DNA of 64,000 bases from contig NC_082594.1 of the NCBI RefSeq assembly GCF_030936135.1, forward strand, positions 127,262,668 through 127,326,667, in the 5' to 3' direction. Each line of letters begins with the position of its first letter. The first letter of the stretch is position 1. Origin of the DNA: Gavia stellata (taxonomy: Eukaryota; Chordata; Aves; Gaviiformes; Gaviidae). The translations under genes and the position numbers were made by a program. Under the pieces are notes generated by a model. That model saw only the letters and a program-made list of their open reading frames with translations. It had not been told where the DNA came from and did not search any database. Of this stretch, positions 10,581 through 23,255 are shown piece by piece.

Positions 10581-13500
10581 CCCTCCACTTCTCTGCGGGG
10601 GGGGGCCGCTGAGTAAGGCCTTCTGCAGGGAGGGCTCCAGGGGTGCCGGGGTGTACGGTATGGTTGTGCTACAGATGCACCAGATAGGGAGCGATCTAAA
10701 CTGTGTGCCTGGGGAAGACAGATTACAATGCACAGTGCTTTGAGGCTACTGCCATGCTTCCTGACTGAAGAATGGAAAAAAGCCAGAAGACTTTAGGACC
10801 AAGATGTTTAAAGCTTATTGAAGTCCTTTTTTAATAACAACTTAAAGATGGGAAGCCCAAGGAGTGAAAAAATGGAAAGAACGAACAGCTCTCCTACAGC
10901 AGGAAGCTTAGGAGAAGCTCTGGGTGACTGCTTAAATGTGGCTGTGATATACTAGCCCTGATAACTGGCGAGTCCGAACACTTGCGGCTTTTTTTCCCTA
11001 GCACATCTATTCAACATGTTCTTTTTGGCTGGAGGTCTTTATAGCACTAACTTAACAGTGTCCACAAAGAGTCTATCGCAGCATGCACTGCAGGCTTGCC
11101 TCCTCCGTCCCCCTTTTTCAATAGGGCTGTATACAGTAGAGGAGGAACGTAGGAAACAAAATGGCTCGAAGCCACACGTGCATTTCCCATAGCTCAGTGC
11201 CAGTCTCTAGAACAAGTGATTAAGCCCTGAGGCTACTGGGTCTCATGTTCAGCTGCCTGTGTCCCCAAAGGATCTTTCCAGTCAAATCCATGTCTGTGCT
11301 CTGGTGACAACCCTACCTGAAGGATGGGAGAGGGGTATGGCACAACATTATGCCTTCGGCGCTGTGCCACTCAGGAGTGACAGCCGCAATCACAGGCCCG
11401 ATTCATCAGTTTTACAGACCTTGGAAAGCACTGGAGTTATACAAACTGGGCATGGTCTCAGGCAGTCAAGGCCAGGTCCTTGGGTGGAAGAAGCTGTGTC
11501 ATACAGGTCCCCTCTGGAGACCTTTTCAGGTTCTGACAGACACTTATGCCTCCTTTCAGCGTGTTCCCATCCTGCACTGGCGGGAGGGCATAGATAAGAG
11601 CACAGCTTAAATATTGCACAATGTTTTACCTTGCCACAACACCATGCGTTTGAGGCTCTTGCAACACTACAGATACAAATTCAATTAGGTTCAGAGTCCT
11701 TCTGGAACATAACAATGTTTCCTCTCACAAGTTGTTTGGAGCAGCAGACCACAGAGATCTTGTAAAAATTACCCCTGGTGAAAACGTCGTTGAAATCAAT
11801 GAAATTACACTCCACTTTCACCATCCAACATTGCATTTGGCACTGAACTTTCAATAAGATCTCCATACAACTGTTTGTTAATAAGCTGTACAAACTTCAG
11901 GATAGGAGGAATAGAAAAGGATGGTCTAGGTCTTCTCACACTTTGCTGTAAGTCAGCAATATCTAAGAGCTCATAGTGGGACCAGTGACCTGTCTCCTAT
12001 ATTTGATATTTTAAGAGTAGGTTTAACTCCTCCTGTTCTCACCTGAACTAATGACTAAGGAGGGAGGAGATACGGGATCTCTCTTCTCCTTTCTCTGCTT
12101 GTACTTTAAACACATAAAAGGAACTAGAAAAAAAGGTAGGCCAAGACTGATTTCACAGAAGGTTTTCTATAAGGTCTCTGACGTCCAAGACATGCTGTTG
12201 CTGTGTAGAATTCAGATCCGTAAGAGGGGTCCATGTCTTACCCATTGCTTGTAGTGAGTTCATGCATGTTCTGTCGTGAGAGCCCTATCAGCCACCTTGC
12301 AGAAGACCTGCGGAGCAAACATCAGCACCAGTGATACCACTGAAGTAAAGGTGGGGGGAGAGAATGGCTGGGGCAAGCCAGAGGAAGAAGTACCTGTGGA
12401 TGCAAGAGGACAATCTCTGGGTCAGTCAAGCCCAAATGGTCATGAAGCTCCACAAGACAAATCAATAAACTGAGCTTCTCTGAAGATCAGAGCCAGCACT
12501 AAACATCACCATTCTCTGCCTCCAGCAGCAAGGTTGATGTCCTGTCCTAGCGGAGCTGGGGCTGGTGTTAGCGGGGTCAGGCGATCCCACAGAACAAGAA
12601 GCAGAGCCAGCAGAGCCAGTCCTGGCTGGTAAGGAGAGGCCATGCCACAGAGACCCCTTGAACCCATCAGGACCAGAAGCTGAGAAAAAGCCAGTTGCCC
12701 CAGTGAGGAGTCTATACCAATAGGTATATAGCCTTTGCTGCGGATTCCTCCTCTTTGGGGCTACAAGATCCTGGTACACACACAGTTCAGCTCTGCAGTG
12801 GGGATGTGGGATTGGTCTATCTGGAACAAGAGCTGAAGAGGTTATGAGAGAAGATATCTTAGGTGGTGCTGGTTTAGAGCCAGTTTATCAAATTACATAG
12901 ACGTGCAACTCTGGTTACTTGGGTTTTGCTGGGGCAGCTCTGGTGATTTGAAAGATTGTACTCTGCTCCTTGGGGAATGGGGAAGCTGGTGGTTAAAGGT
13001 GGTGCGGTGGGTTAGGCTCTCTTTCAGGAGATCAGAAAAACAAAAGACAAAGGCATGACCATGAGGATAATGATCAAGTCCTGATCAAGAATCCTGGTTG
13101 CTACCTTCTTCAGGTCACACCATCATTTCAGGTGGAATACACACCCCTGTCCCCCCCAAAGTTCAAGTGCTGTATGTGGCTGTGGGCACAGGTAGCAGCT
13201 ACAGGGTTTCACCACAGCAGTAGCTGCAGTTCAGGACGAGAGAGACCTTTTCTTCTTTGGGCAGGTGCTAGGTGTAATGCAGTGGGTGGTGAAAGGTCCT
13301 GTAGAAACATCACTGTCCAGATGCTCTGTGGAGTGGAAGTTCATTGTAGATCAGTGTGGGAAGACAGAGGAGGCTGGTGCACAGCCAAAGCATTTTCCTC
13401 ATTGGAGCCTTAGTTGACATGAACATGGCTGATGGGATGGTCTGTGATAATTGAATAGGATATTCATGAGAGCACCTTGCCTCCCCTGCAGCACCACAGC

Positions 13501-14004
13501 AAAGCTTCAGGTTTCAAGGGCAGAGTAAGCATCGCCCTTTATGTTTTACAAGTAGGGTGACACAGAGCTACAAGCGAAGGACTGAACAACCTTCATTCCC
13601 CACGTGGATTTCCTCTCTCATATCTTCCCGCTGCCTTGGAGAAGCTGCTCCCTCTCGCTTCCCCCCTCCACTGTCCAGGAGGGGGAAGGAGCAGGAAAGG
13701 CTCAGCCCAGAGCTGTCACACATTAACTCACCCACATCCAAATCAGCCTGCTTACTGACAGGGCCAGGTCCCCAGCAGGGCACTGTCGAGAGGCTGATGC
13801 AGGGTCCTCGGGACCACTGCTAGCCCAGCGCTCATGGAAATGACAGCCAGGGTTGCGCAGCGAGGTGGCATGGGCCAGAGAGAGCACCGCCAACACCTCT
13901 TTCAGCTGTGGCACAGGCAGTCATGCAGATCTGCTCCAGGAGACCCTGCTCGGCTATTTAGCTGCCTGTTTTTCCTTGGTTTTTCCCACTGTCACGCCCT
14001 TCGG

Positions 14005-14245
14005 ACGTGGATCAGTGATTTTCTCTCTCTCTCCCTTGCACTCTCCCTTCCTCTGTATCACATCTCTGTCATTGTGCCTCTTATTTATTTGCCTTTCTTC
14101 CTTTCAGTGCCTTGGCTTTGGACAGCTTTTACCTCTCTCCCCGCCTTTCCTTTTCTCCTCTCCATTTGGTTCCTTTGTTCTTCCCTCTCCTCTACTCTCA
14201 TTCCTTTCCTTCTCTGCCTTGAGCTCTGTCCTCTCCCTCCCCTAG
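14005..14245 (+). repeat. Long polypyrimidine-rich tract
   Basis: Over about 240 bases the plus strand is strongly enriched for C and T (runs such as TCTCTCTCTCCC and TCCCTCTCCTCTACTCTC), with only scattered purines. The overlapping open frames of 130 and 221 codons (rich in Leu, Ser, Phe and Pro) result from this base composition. It is not a pure microsatellite. Confidence 0.75.
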
Positions 14246-14498
14246 CCTTCCGCCTTACCAGACCAGCTCCTCGCAGTGCCCCTTCTACCCACCCTGGGTT
14301 TCAGCCCCACACCTCCCCTTCCCTACCCACCCCTGCCTGCTGCGATAGCAGAGCCCACCCTCTAAGCAGCTTCCCAAGCCACTGGGAATTCGTCCGTGCC
14401 TTGCTTTTCCTAATTCCTGGGGATGTTTGCTTGACTTTAATGAACTTGCAGATGCTTTCTCAGAAGATAATTGCCCCCATTTCCAGTGACATAAACTA

Positions 14499-14519
14499 AA
14501 ATAATAATAATAATAATAG
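14499..14519 (+). repeat. (AAT)n microsatellite
   Basis: About seven AAT/ATA units lie in a row at the end of the pyrimidine-rich region. No function can be inferred. Confidence 0.95.
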
Positions 14520-15465
14520 AACAAATACAGCCCCGAGCTTACCATCAAGCAGGGAGGGAGCTACTTGATGCTTAGCTCTCTCTCATCACTAGGCTGAGAG
14601 ATTTCATGGTGTTGGCAGTCACTGCCAGAAGGAGGTACCAGAGGAGATTCAAGGTTAACAGGCAGGTTAAAAAGAAGGTTCAGAGTCTGAATGGGCTTGG
14701 GGCTTGAGCCTTCCATTGTGATTCTGCTGGCTGGAAAAACCCTGCGCAAACCAGCAAGGAGCACAAGCGAGTGCTGAGCTAGTGACAGGGCCTCAGTCTA
14801 GCTGCGCTTGGACAGATGGTCCTAGCACAAAATTCCTCACAATTTCTAGGTGCAACCAGGAAAGGTTAAGGTAACCTCAGAGACAGCAGTGGAAGGGCTT
14901 GTAGTATCCCTGCCTGCAGTTTACTCAGGTTGGGGACAAGTAGGGATACTTCCCATCACCAGAGGTGGGTGCAGCCCTGTGTTCCCATGGAGGGAATGGG
15001 GTAGGAGCTGCAGGACACAAGCTGCGGCTTCTTGTGGAAATGGCTCTAGAGACCTTGCATAACCCTGGAGTCTGGGGAGGCTCAGCAGCTGCCTGCACCA
15101 GATCTCAGGGAAGCAAGTCAGAGCTGTAAATTAGCCTCTGGCTCTTGGCTGCAGCTGGAGCAGAAGCAAACATGTCCAGCCTTCATGGGGACAGACACTC
15201 TGAGCCACCAGAAGTTAATAACAATTGCCTGAAAATTTTTGTGGAGTCCAAAAATAAGCAAAAAAAAAGAGTGAGAGAGAAAAGTTGAGGAGGGAGAGAG
15301 ATCGATAATTGAGGGTTTCATTACCTGCTCATGCTCAGCAGACCATGGGATTCAGAGTCTGAAGGTGTTACTTTAAAATAATTCACATAGCAGCAACCAT
15401 CCTTGTCCAAACTGCCCTGGAACAGGACCACACAAACCACATTTGTCTTTAGTCCATTGACTAAA

Positions 15466-16536
15466 GTCCTTGTTGACTTCAGCAAGGCTTTCGACACCGT
15501 CTCCCACATCATCCTCATAGGCAAGCTTAGGAAGCGTGGGTTAGATGAATGGACGGTGGGGTGGATTGAAAACTGGCGGATAGATAGATCTCAGAGGGTT
15601 GTGATTAGTGGCACAGAGTCTAGTTGGAGGTCTGTAACAAGTGGTGTTCCCCAGGGGTCAGTACTGGGTCCAGTCCTGTTCAATACATTCATCAATGACT
15701 TGGATGAAGGGATAGAGTGTGCCCCCAGCAAGTTTGCTGATGACACAAAACTGAGAGGAGTGCCTGACACACCAGAAGGCTGCGCTGCCATTTGGCATGA
15801 CCTGGACAGGCTGGAGAGTTGGGCGGAGAGGAACCTTATGACATTCAACAAAGGCATGTGTAGAGTACTGCACCTGGGGCGGAATAACCCCATGCATCAG
15901 TACGGGTTAGGGGCTGACCTGCTGGAGAGCAGCTCTGTGGAAAGGGACCTGGGAGTCCTGGCGGACAATAGGGTGGCCATGAGCCAGCAATGTGCCCTTG
16001 GGGCCAAGAAGGCCAACAGCATCCTGGGGTGCATTAAGAAGAGTGTGGCAAGCAGGTCGAGGAAGGTTATCCTCCCCCTCTACTCTGCTCTGGTGAGGCC
16101 ACATCTGGAGTGCTGTGTCCAGTTCTGGGCTCCCCGCTTCAAGAAGGACAGGGAGCTGCTGGAGAGGGTACAGCAAAGGGCTATGAAGATGATTAGGGGA
16201 CTGGAACATCCTTCTTATGAGGAAAGGCTGAGGGACTTGGGTCTTTTTAGTCTGGAGAAGAGAAGACTGAGGGGGTATCTTATCAATGCTTATAAATGCT
16301 TCAGGGGTGGGTGCCAGGAGGAGGGGGCCAGTCCTTTTTCAGTGGGGCCCAGTGACAGGACGAGAGGGAACGGGCACAAACTTGGTCATAGCAAGTTCCA
16401 TCGAAACATGAGGAGGAACTTCTTTCCTTTGAGGGTGGCAGAGCACTGGAACAAGCTGCCCAGAGAGGTTGTGGAGTCTCCTTCTCTGGAGATATTCAAA
16501 ACTCGCTTGGACGCATTCCTGTGCAACCAGCTCTAG
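15466..16536 (+). pseudogene. Partial CR1 ORF2 (C-terminal half of reverse transcriptase)
   Basis: This frame of about 356 codons is open without a stop from the truncation point to the natural ORF2 end. It keeps [11 protein letters not shown] (motif A), [15 protein letters not shown], the catalytic [20 protein letters not shown] and [20 protein letters not shown]. It lacks the endonuclease and the first half of the reverse transcriptase, so it cannot support retrotransposition. The frame also runs 21 codons into flanking DNA by chance (to an ATG at 15403). The absence of disruptions over about 1.07 kb suggests a fairly recent insertion. The protein differs clearly from the intact copy at 3784-6585, which supports a separate subfamily. 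Confidence 0.9.
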
Positions 16537-16616
16537 GTGACCCTGCTCTGGTGGGGGTGTTGGACTAGATGATCTCCAGAAGTCCCTTCCAACCCCTATC
16601 ATTCTGTGATTCTGTG
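15466..16616 (+). mobile_element. CR1 LINE, 5'-truncated, second subfamily
   Basis: This is a plus-strand CR1 that begins in the middle of the reverse transcriptase (GACTTCAGCAAGGCTTTCGA) and runs to the 3' end. Its 3' UTR differs from that of the element at 3615-7105: it has GACTAGATGATCTCCAGAAG and CCCTTCCAACCCC, typical of another CR1 subfamily. It ends in ATTCTGTG-ATTCTGTG at about 16616. The flanking TSD is not evident. It has the same orientation as GAP43. Confidence 0.93.
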
Positions 16617-18077
16617 ACATCCAAGCTTGTGTTTCTGTCTAAGGCCATCTGCAGCAGAAATCACACATTCTTTGAATGGACTTTTCTAATCAAAGCATAG
16701 TTCAAGAGAAATTTTTCATCTGGTCCTTTTGCTGAATTTCTTCAACATGGTCTATTTTGGGAGTGGATTTACACTGTCATCTTGGATACCTTCCTGCTTC
16801 ATTTCCAGGCTTTGGTCCCTTGTTCCGAATGCCTGCTCGCTGGCTCCTTCTGGAGCGACACAAGTATTTCCCTCCAAAAAGGAGACTAGGCACAACTGAT
16901 AGCACAGTATGTGCCAGGATCCAACCTGAAGCAAGAGCATAGGTGTTGATCGTGCCAAACACCCAAGGCCTTCAACACAGTCCACACAGACCTTGTGCCC
17001 ACAAGTGCCCTCACACGCTTAGGTTATACCCCGGGACATACACATGCCCATGACAATAACTATAAAAGCACCACCTTGGCAAGCTGCAACCCAGCCCTGT
17101 CTCTGAGACTTTGGGTGCTTTGAATTGAAAGATGAATGAATGCATACTGTGCCCCACAACTACTGAAGTGCTCCGCAGAGCTCAGATCAGACCCAAGGCA
17201 AGTGTTTTTCTGCAATGACATCCACAAGCCACTCTGCTCCAGAAAGCATGAGTCCTGGTCATCAGCCATTTTGCATCAGCTTCAGGGGCAAGGCTCTTCT
17301 TTCTTTCACTCGGCCTGCAAAGGCAGTACTGAATGGCTTTCTCCATTTAACCACTGGAGCTATAGGAGCTTCAGGGTGGTAGATGACACCATGCTTGACC
17401 GCCAGCTTAACAGAAACAGGGTGACAGACAGAAGGGAGAGTCACAAAACAGGTGAGGACAGTGTAATGGATTTATTGAGAAGGCACACTGAAAATATCTA
17501 AATAGGTCTAGCTTAGATTATTTTCTACCTCTTTTCTCAGTCAGTGTACACAAGTGAGTAACATCCATCCATCTGCCTGACCATCATTAGCTTATTCCAT
17601 TCCAGGCACCATAAAGTAGAGGGGAAATTTCCTACATGTGAGAGGATCTTGTAGAGGACGAAAACTCCATTGTTAAAGGATTTGAAACTGGAGAGCTGAA
17701 ACCCTGCTAGTTATACCCCTGGGAACCATCCTGCATAAGCTGTCAGAGAGAGGAATTAACCTTTTCTCTCTCAAGGGTGTTTTACCCACTATCACCGTAG
17801 TCATCCTGGGAAAAAACAGGATCTCCGTTTGTTTCCTCGCCTTGCAGACAGGTTGTGCTGAGAGGTGCCATCCTCTAGCCAGGTGTCTTCACACCATTTA
17901 ACTGGGTTAAAAAAAGCTGTTCTCTGTGCTAAATTGCTTCCTCACTTCACAAGGCATGAAAGTCTTTTCTCTTTCTCATGTGTCCATGCTTCACTCCTCC
18001 TGGGGAGAGAGCTGGTCTTTTTTTTTTTAATGCATTCTGCTCCTTAAATGCTGTCTCTGAGACAAATCAGGTCATGT

Positions 18078-18166
18078 AGAGCCAGGCTCACAAAAGCATT
18101 GAGGTGACTCAATCTTGTGAAATCAATGGGAGTCAGGTGCCTAAATTTCTCTGTGAGTCTGGGCCC
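18078..18166. mobile_element. Palindromic MITE-like relic, copy 2
   Basis: The left arm GAGCCAGGCTCACAAAAGCA continues TTGAGGTGACTC. The complement of the right arm reads GGCCCAGACTCACAGAGAAA, then TTTAGGCACCTGACTC. The centre is GAAATCAATGGGAG. It is an imperfect palindrome of the same family as copy 1 at 7779. I recall similar sequences as abundant in turtles and crocodiles, but the family name is not certain. Confidence 0.6.
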
Positions 18167-21100
18167 AAGTGACCTTGAATAACATCAGTAGGAACATATA
18201 TTGTGCTCTAGTCAAGATTAGAGCATGGACTGAGATGCACCTTAACCCTGCAAGTACCACAGGTGGTTAGTTGATTCAGCACTTCTTCACCTAGCTAACT
18301 GAAGGAAAGATTTCCATACAAGCCTTAGCGCAGGTGTGATGAGAAAGGAATGACTTGGGGTCCCTGTATCTTTGCATGGAGAACACGGGTTGGGTTTTTT
18401 CTTAATCATCGAGTATCGTATTTCCCTTGGGTTGTGAAGTGGGTTATTGATAACTGTCACTGGTCCTACGGATGTCCCGGCTCTGGCCAGTATTGACGCC
18501 TTCTCTGGTAAAAGCTGTGTAAGTTCTAAATCTTGACTCGTGGCACATGGGTTTCAGGATACCGGAAGACGGCAATGTGAATCAAGGGCTCTGGGATTTG
18601 GTGTGATGTTAAAGAGGAGCTCCTATCTAATGACAGAAAGGATTGGGATGCCAGGGTGATGACTGAGTGTATAGCAGCCTGATCCTAGGTTGAACATTAA
18701 GGAAGCTGACACATGCTGTATATCGGTGGGCAAAGAAACACCAGGAAAGGGAGAGCTATAGAGAGGGGCAGAGGAGATCGTATAATATTGAAAGACCTTT
18801 TAATGGAACAGTAAGTTCTTTCTTGATCTCTCTATCCCAGCATCCGAAATACAAAACTATGTGATTATTTTTCCAAGGCCAGGCAATAAGGTACACCACA
18901 AGAGACAAGTGGACAAACAGCAAGCAAGGACCAAAGCACTCAATCCCCTCCTTTCTTGCTCTTTGCCTATGTGTGGCTGCAAACACATGGAACATCTGGA
19001 AAACATGAGGTTTCTCCATTTTTCCTTTCCTGACGTACCAGCATGGGGACATTTAGAAGGGCCTAGAGGTTATAGTAACACTTTCTTCATTTTTTTGCCA
19101 TATTTTGACCCCTCTGTAAGCTGTGGGTTTGGAGATGGAAGGTGGAAAGGTGGCCAGAGATTAGAAATCTTCTTGGGGTCATGACTCCATGCAATTTCCA
19201 CATTCCTGGTACCAAAGAACTAATCTCTGACCTACCTGTGACAGCAAGGAAAGTGTCACTTACAGGAACAGTCTGCCTGGGAAGGGATGTCCTAGAAACC
19301 TGGAGGTGTGGCAGACAAGCAGATGGAGATGGTGAGAGGATCTTCCCTCTAGTACTGGAGAGCTGTTGTGGGCTGTGTAGATAGAGACATAAAAGCTTAA
19401 CGGTGTGTTTCATAAAGGCAAAGCTTTGCACACTGGCTTCAGTGGGTATGTGGGGATGGTCTGAATAAAAAAATGGACACGTTTGACTGTGTATGTCCTT
19501 TTATAAATCCATGTAGCTATGTATCCACTAGCCTCAGTGATTTCAAGTCCTTCTGCCATTGAAGGATCTATGATTTGTTTCACACTAAATGAAACAGAGG
19601 GCATTCGCTCTGTGTAAAATGACAATACATTGCATGCATGCTTAAATATCATGAATATGTCAATATTAAGTACTAGTATGAGATTACTTTACACAAAAAT
19701 ATCTAAATAAAGGGGGGGTGTGGTGGAATACTAATATATGAAACCTATCCTTACCAGACCTGATTCCTGGCTGGGAGCTCTAGATTCTGTACAAACACTA
19801 GTAATAATAGTCACTTTAATCCAGCCACAATACTACAACCAAGATGTCATACATGCATGGCAGATAGATAAGACAGACAGATTTCTTGTTTTCCACTGAG
19901 TTGCTTTTGAATACATCCTGGCAGGGCTGACTCACCCTTTTAGCTTTCCAAGGAAGATAAATTGCTTTCCAGGAGCTTCATTGTATACAGGTTATTTTTG
20001 AACAGCTTCCTTAATTAAGGTTTATCAGCTGTGTGCGTAATCCCCAGATGAAGAGCCCTTGTCTTTTTTTGTGTGAACAGAAGTTTCCCTCTGAACAATC
20101 TGTTTCTCACCCAACCCATTGTTATACAACATGACACACATACTACATGGATACCGTGTCCTACCCCAGAGGTAGCTGCAGGCCAGTAGCCTGAAAATAA
20201 GTCATTTCAAATGCCTGGGATGGTTCAGTGGGGAAGGACTGAATAGAAATGGGATTCCTGAGGGCCACAGTTGGCACAGACAAACTATTAGTACATTTCT
20301 TTCATCCATGACCTTAAACTCCACCTCTGCCCCAGCCTCATGTTTCTTATCTTTTATATCTGAAATTATGCTGAAAGCACCCTGTTGGAAATATATTTTG
20401 CAGTTGCAAACCTTGTGATCTGGCAAGGACGCAAACTGATGTCATCCCAACCCGGGTAAGAGGACAATGATGTCATCGGAATAGCAAAGGAGCCTTTTAG
20501 TTCTGTAATGTGGTAGGTGCGGGTGGGAGGTTTCAGTCTGACCTCCCTGGAGAGAAAAAGTGCTCTCCCATTCCCTGCCAGGTAAAGGAAATAAGCCTTC
20601 GCAGGGCTGCATAGCCCAGGTAACAGGGTAACCCCTCTGGAGTCAGAGAGGCATGCACGCAGCCGGCCACACTTCATAATAGCTGTCCTGGTTGGTGCAG
20701 GAGGTACGTGGGATGCGAGAGCAGCAAGGCCAGTGGCAAGAGAGATCTCCCTTCAGTCAATGGTTTTCATCCTTGTCTGGGGAGTAACAATTTTGTCACA
20801 CGCACTAATGGTTTTGCAGGAATCGGGCATATGGGACTGGACCTTTAGGGTCTCGTAGTTATGTCTAAATTGTCTTTCCAGTCTCCCAATCCTGCTGCTG
20901 TTTGAAATTGGCCACAGTCCTTAGGGTGAGAGAGTCAAAGCTAGGGCATCTAAGTGTTACAGGAGTACCTAGTCTGTCTTCACGTTGCTGTGGCTACAGT
21001 GTAATGCCGGTATGCTTAAACCAGCTAGTCCAGGTATTAGTAGTTATGTTGCCACAGCAACACAGGACTTAATGCAAGCTGCAAAACCTGCCTAAGGAGC

Positions 21101-23208
21101 AGGATGGATGAGCCTGTGCAGAGCTCTGCACTACACTGGCTGGATCACAGCAGTTCTGTGAACATGCTAGTTTAAAGGTACTTCTGATTTGTTTCCATCC
21201 CCTCATGCTGAAATAGGCTGAAAAGCTTACTCCAGGTGCTGAACATCAGTGCAGAGTTAGCTATGCAAGCAAAAGACATACATGAATGGTTACAGCATGC
21301 TAACGTCTGCGTTGTCTTTACATATAACCATCACCTGCTCTCTGACAAGCTGAGACGAACATGAAAGCCCACTTTTTGTACCACATCGCTTAATGCTCTT
21401 GGGGAAGCGTAGACTTAACTGCTCAGCTACGCCCCTGTGATAGGCACAACCACTGTTTTGTCCCTGGGCGTGGTCAGGAGCACGAAAACTCCTTGTGCTG
21501 AATTCTGTGTATTAATACCAGTTGCATATTCATTCACAGGCTTGTTCACTCCCCCCCTACATAAGCATCCTGGTGCCTAGTTTCACTCCCAGACTTATTC
21601 CCTGCTGTATACAGACCCATCCTCACTCCTGCACAGCTGTGTGGAGCGGCTCTTTTCCTTGATGATTTGGGGCTGCTCGTTTCTTGGCCACCATACCCAC
21701 TCACACTCACCCCTGTTTACCTGGGGAACGATCCCAGGTGGGCACCAGTGCTGAGGTGGGGGATCCTGTGCTCACTGGGGACCCAGGGGAAGAGTGTGGG
21801 TCCCACCTCTGGCATGCCAGTGGCCAAGCGTTCGGTTCACTGGTACAGCTTCACTCATACATGTGTGCCTGACCCTGTCTCACGCTGTGGAAATGATCAC
21901 TTCCAGTCTGTTTCCCAGTGATCGCTGCCAGCCCGGCCAGTCCTCTCTCCCCCTCTTCAGGCATGGTGTTTCCAGTGCCATGTGTGCATGCTGCGGTGGC
22001 TTCTTCCCCCTTATTCCTGCTGCACGCTTTCTGAATGTATTTATAGGCTCTCTGCTTTTCTGGTCCTGGGCCTTTCCCCAGATGGCACCTCTCAGTTGCA
22101 GTGGCCTAAGGAGTGGTTTCCTCTTCCCACTCAGGAATACACGCTTGCTATCTTTCCCAGCCAGCTCGTTTTCTTTCTTTTGTGACCTGAGCCAGTGTTG
22201 GAAACCAGGTGCAGACAGCAAAGAGGCTGGTGGCTCTGCTTCCGAGTAGCTCTTTTTGAGTGCTTTCCAATGGGAGTATTAATAGAACAGTGTCCTTTCA
22301 TCAATATGCAGCTGAGCTGTTACTTGCAGCAAGGGCTGCAAAATTATTGGGGTGAAGCATGGTATGTCCTGTAGATTCAGTGGGGGTCTACAAGCTGAGC
22401 ATTATCTGTCTGCAGCAGACCAGGCACAGGCTCTGTTTTGGTCCCATTTAAGACTAATGCATGGCTTAAGTCTAAAAACATGGTGAATGACTGTTTTTTG
22501 TTGCAAGGCTGAATTCCCCCCAATAGTCAGAGAAATAATCTGCTGAAATTGGAAAGACTGATATCTATCTATCTGGCTTGTATTTCTTCCCTGAAACCAT
22601 GAGTGGGGAGCAGAGGCAAAGCGCTTGAAGGATTGCAGGCAGGGCATTTGTGAGGAGTATATTCTGCAAATATCTGTATATGTCTGACAGCATGCATCTG
22701 CGGTGGGGCGGGCAGCAACACTATTCTCTGTTGGCCATCCTGAGCCAAAAAGCTATAAAGGACAAACACTTGGTGTCATTAGAGTCACACACCTGTGAAA
22801 CAAGATGTCATTAAAAAGAAACAAAGACTTGAAGGCAAAGGTGGATTTGGAAGGACTGTGAAAATCCCCCTCGGGAGAGTGTTTTGGAAACGAGTAGGGG
22901 AAAAATTGGTGTATTTCAAAATGGATGGGAAAATAAATCATGGGAATAGAGACAACCCAGCTGGTGCAAGCCTTTCCACACAGCCAAGGTGCTCTCAGCA
23001 TTGCTGATGGAGATGATGAGGTGCTTTAAATTCCTTTTACAGCCCCCCCATGTCTGTCCAGCCCTAGGATGAAATTAGAGCCACCTGGCTTCAAACCCAT
23101 ACCAAATGGAAAGGCTGCTTTGAAACTTGTCAGTGGTTAGCAGGAGGGGGAGGTGGGACATTCCCACTAAAACCAGAGCCTGGGCTGCGCCTGGAGAAAT
23201 CTTAACTT

Positions 23209-23255
23209 ATGTCCTTGTTTTCTCCTCTGCCCTCCTCCCTTGTTCTTCTTCAAAG
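23209..23255 (+). promoter_or_regulatory. GAP43: Splice acceptor of GAP43 exon 2
   Basis: A polypyrimidine tract of about 40 bases (TTGTTTTCTCCTCTGCCCTC and onward) ends in CTTCAAAG. The AG at 23254-23255 directly precedes the GTT codon (Val11) with which GAP43 exon 2 begins. The exon starts in phase 0. Confidence 0.93.

Larger units (their letters stand above)
1..23255 (+). other. GAP43: GAP43 intron 1, 3' part
   Basis: This is assigned as intron because it precedes the exon 2 acceptor and shows no other host gene. The usual GAP43 exon 1 encodes only about 10 residues (two palmitoylated cysteines near the N-terminus); I did not see a matching short exon with a donor, so it probably lies upstream of the window. 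Stretches 1-3600, 8500-9980, 10580-14000, 14520-15460, 16620-18070 and 18170-23200 hold nothing I recognise beyond short simple repeats. Reading frames there are under 200 codons, overlap on both strands and have no recognisable domains. The recognisable content is CR1 elements and old repeats, listed separately. Confidence 0.8.

Noticed and set aside
13834..14499. Open frames of 221 and 130 codons
   Set aside because: They follow from the pyrimidine-rich composition (Leu, Ser, Phe and Pro runs) and are open in more than one frame.
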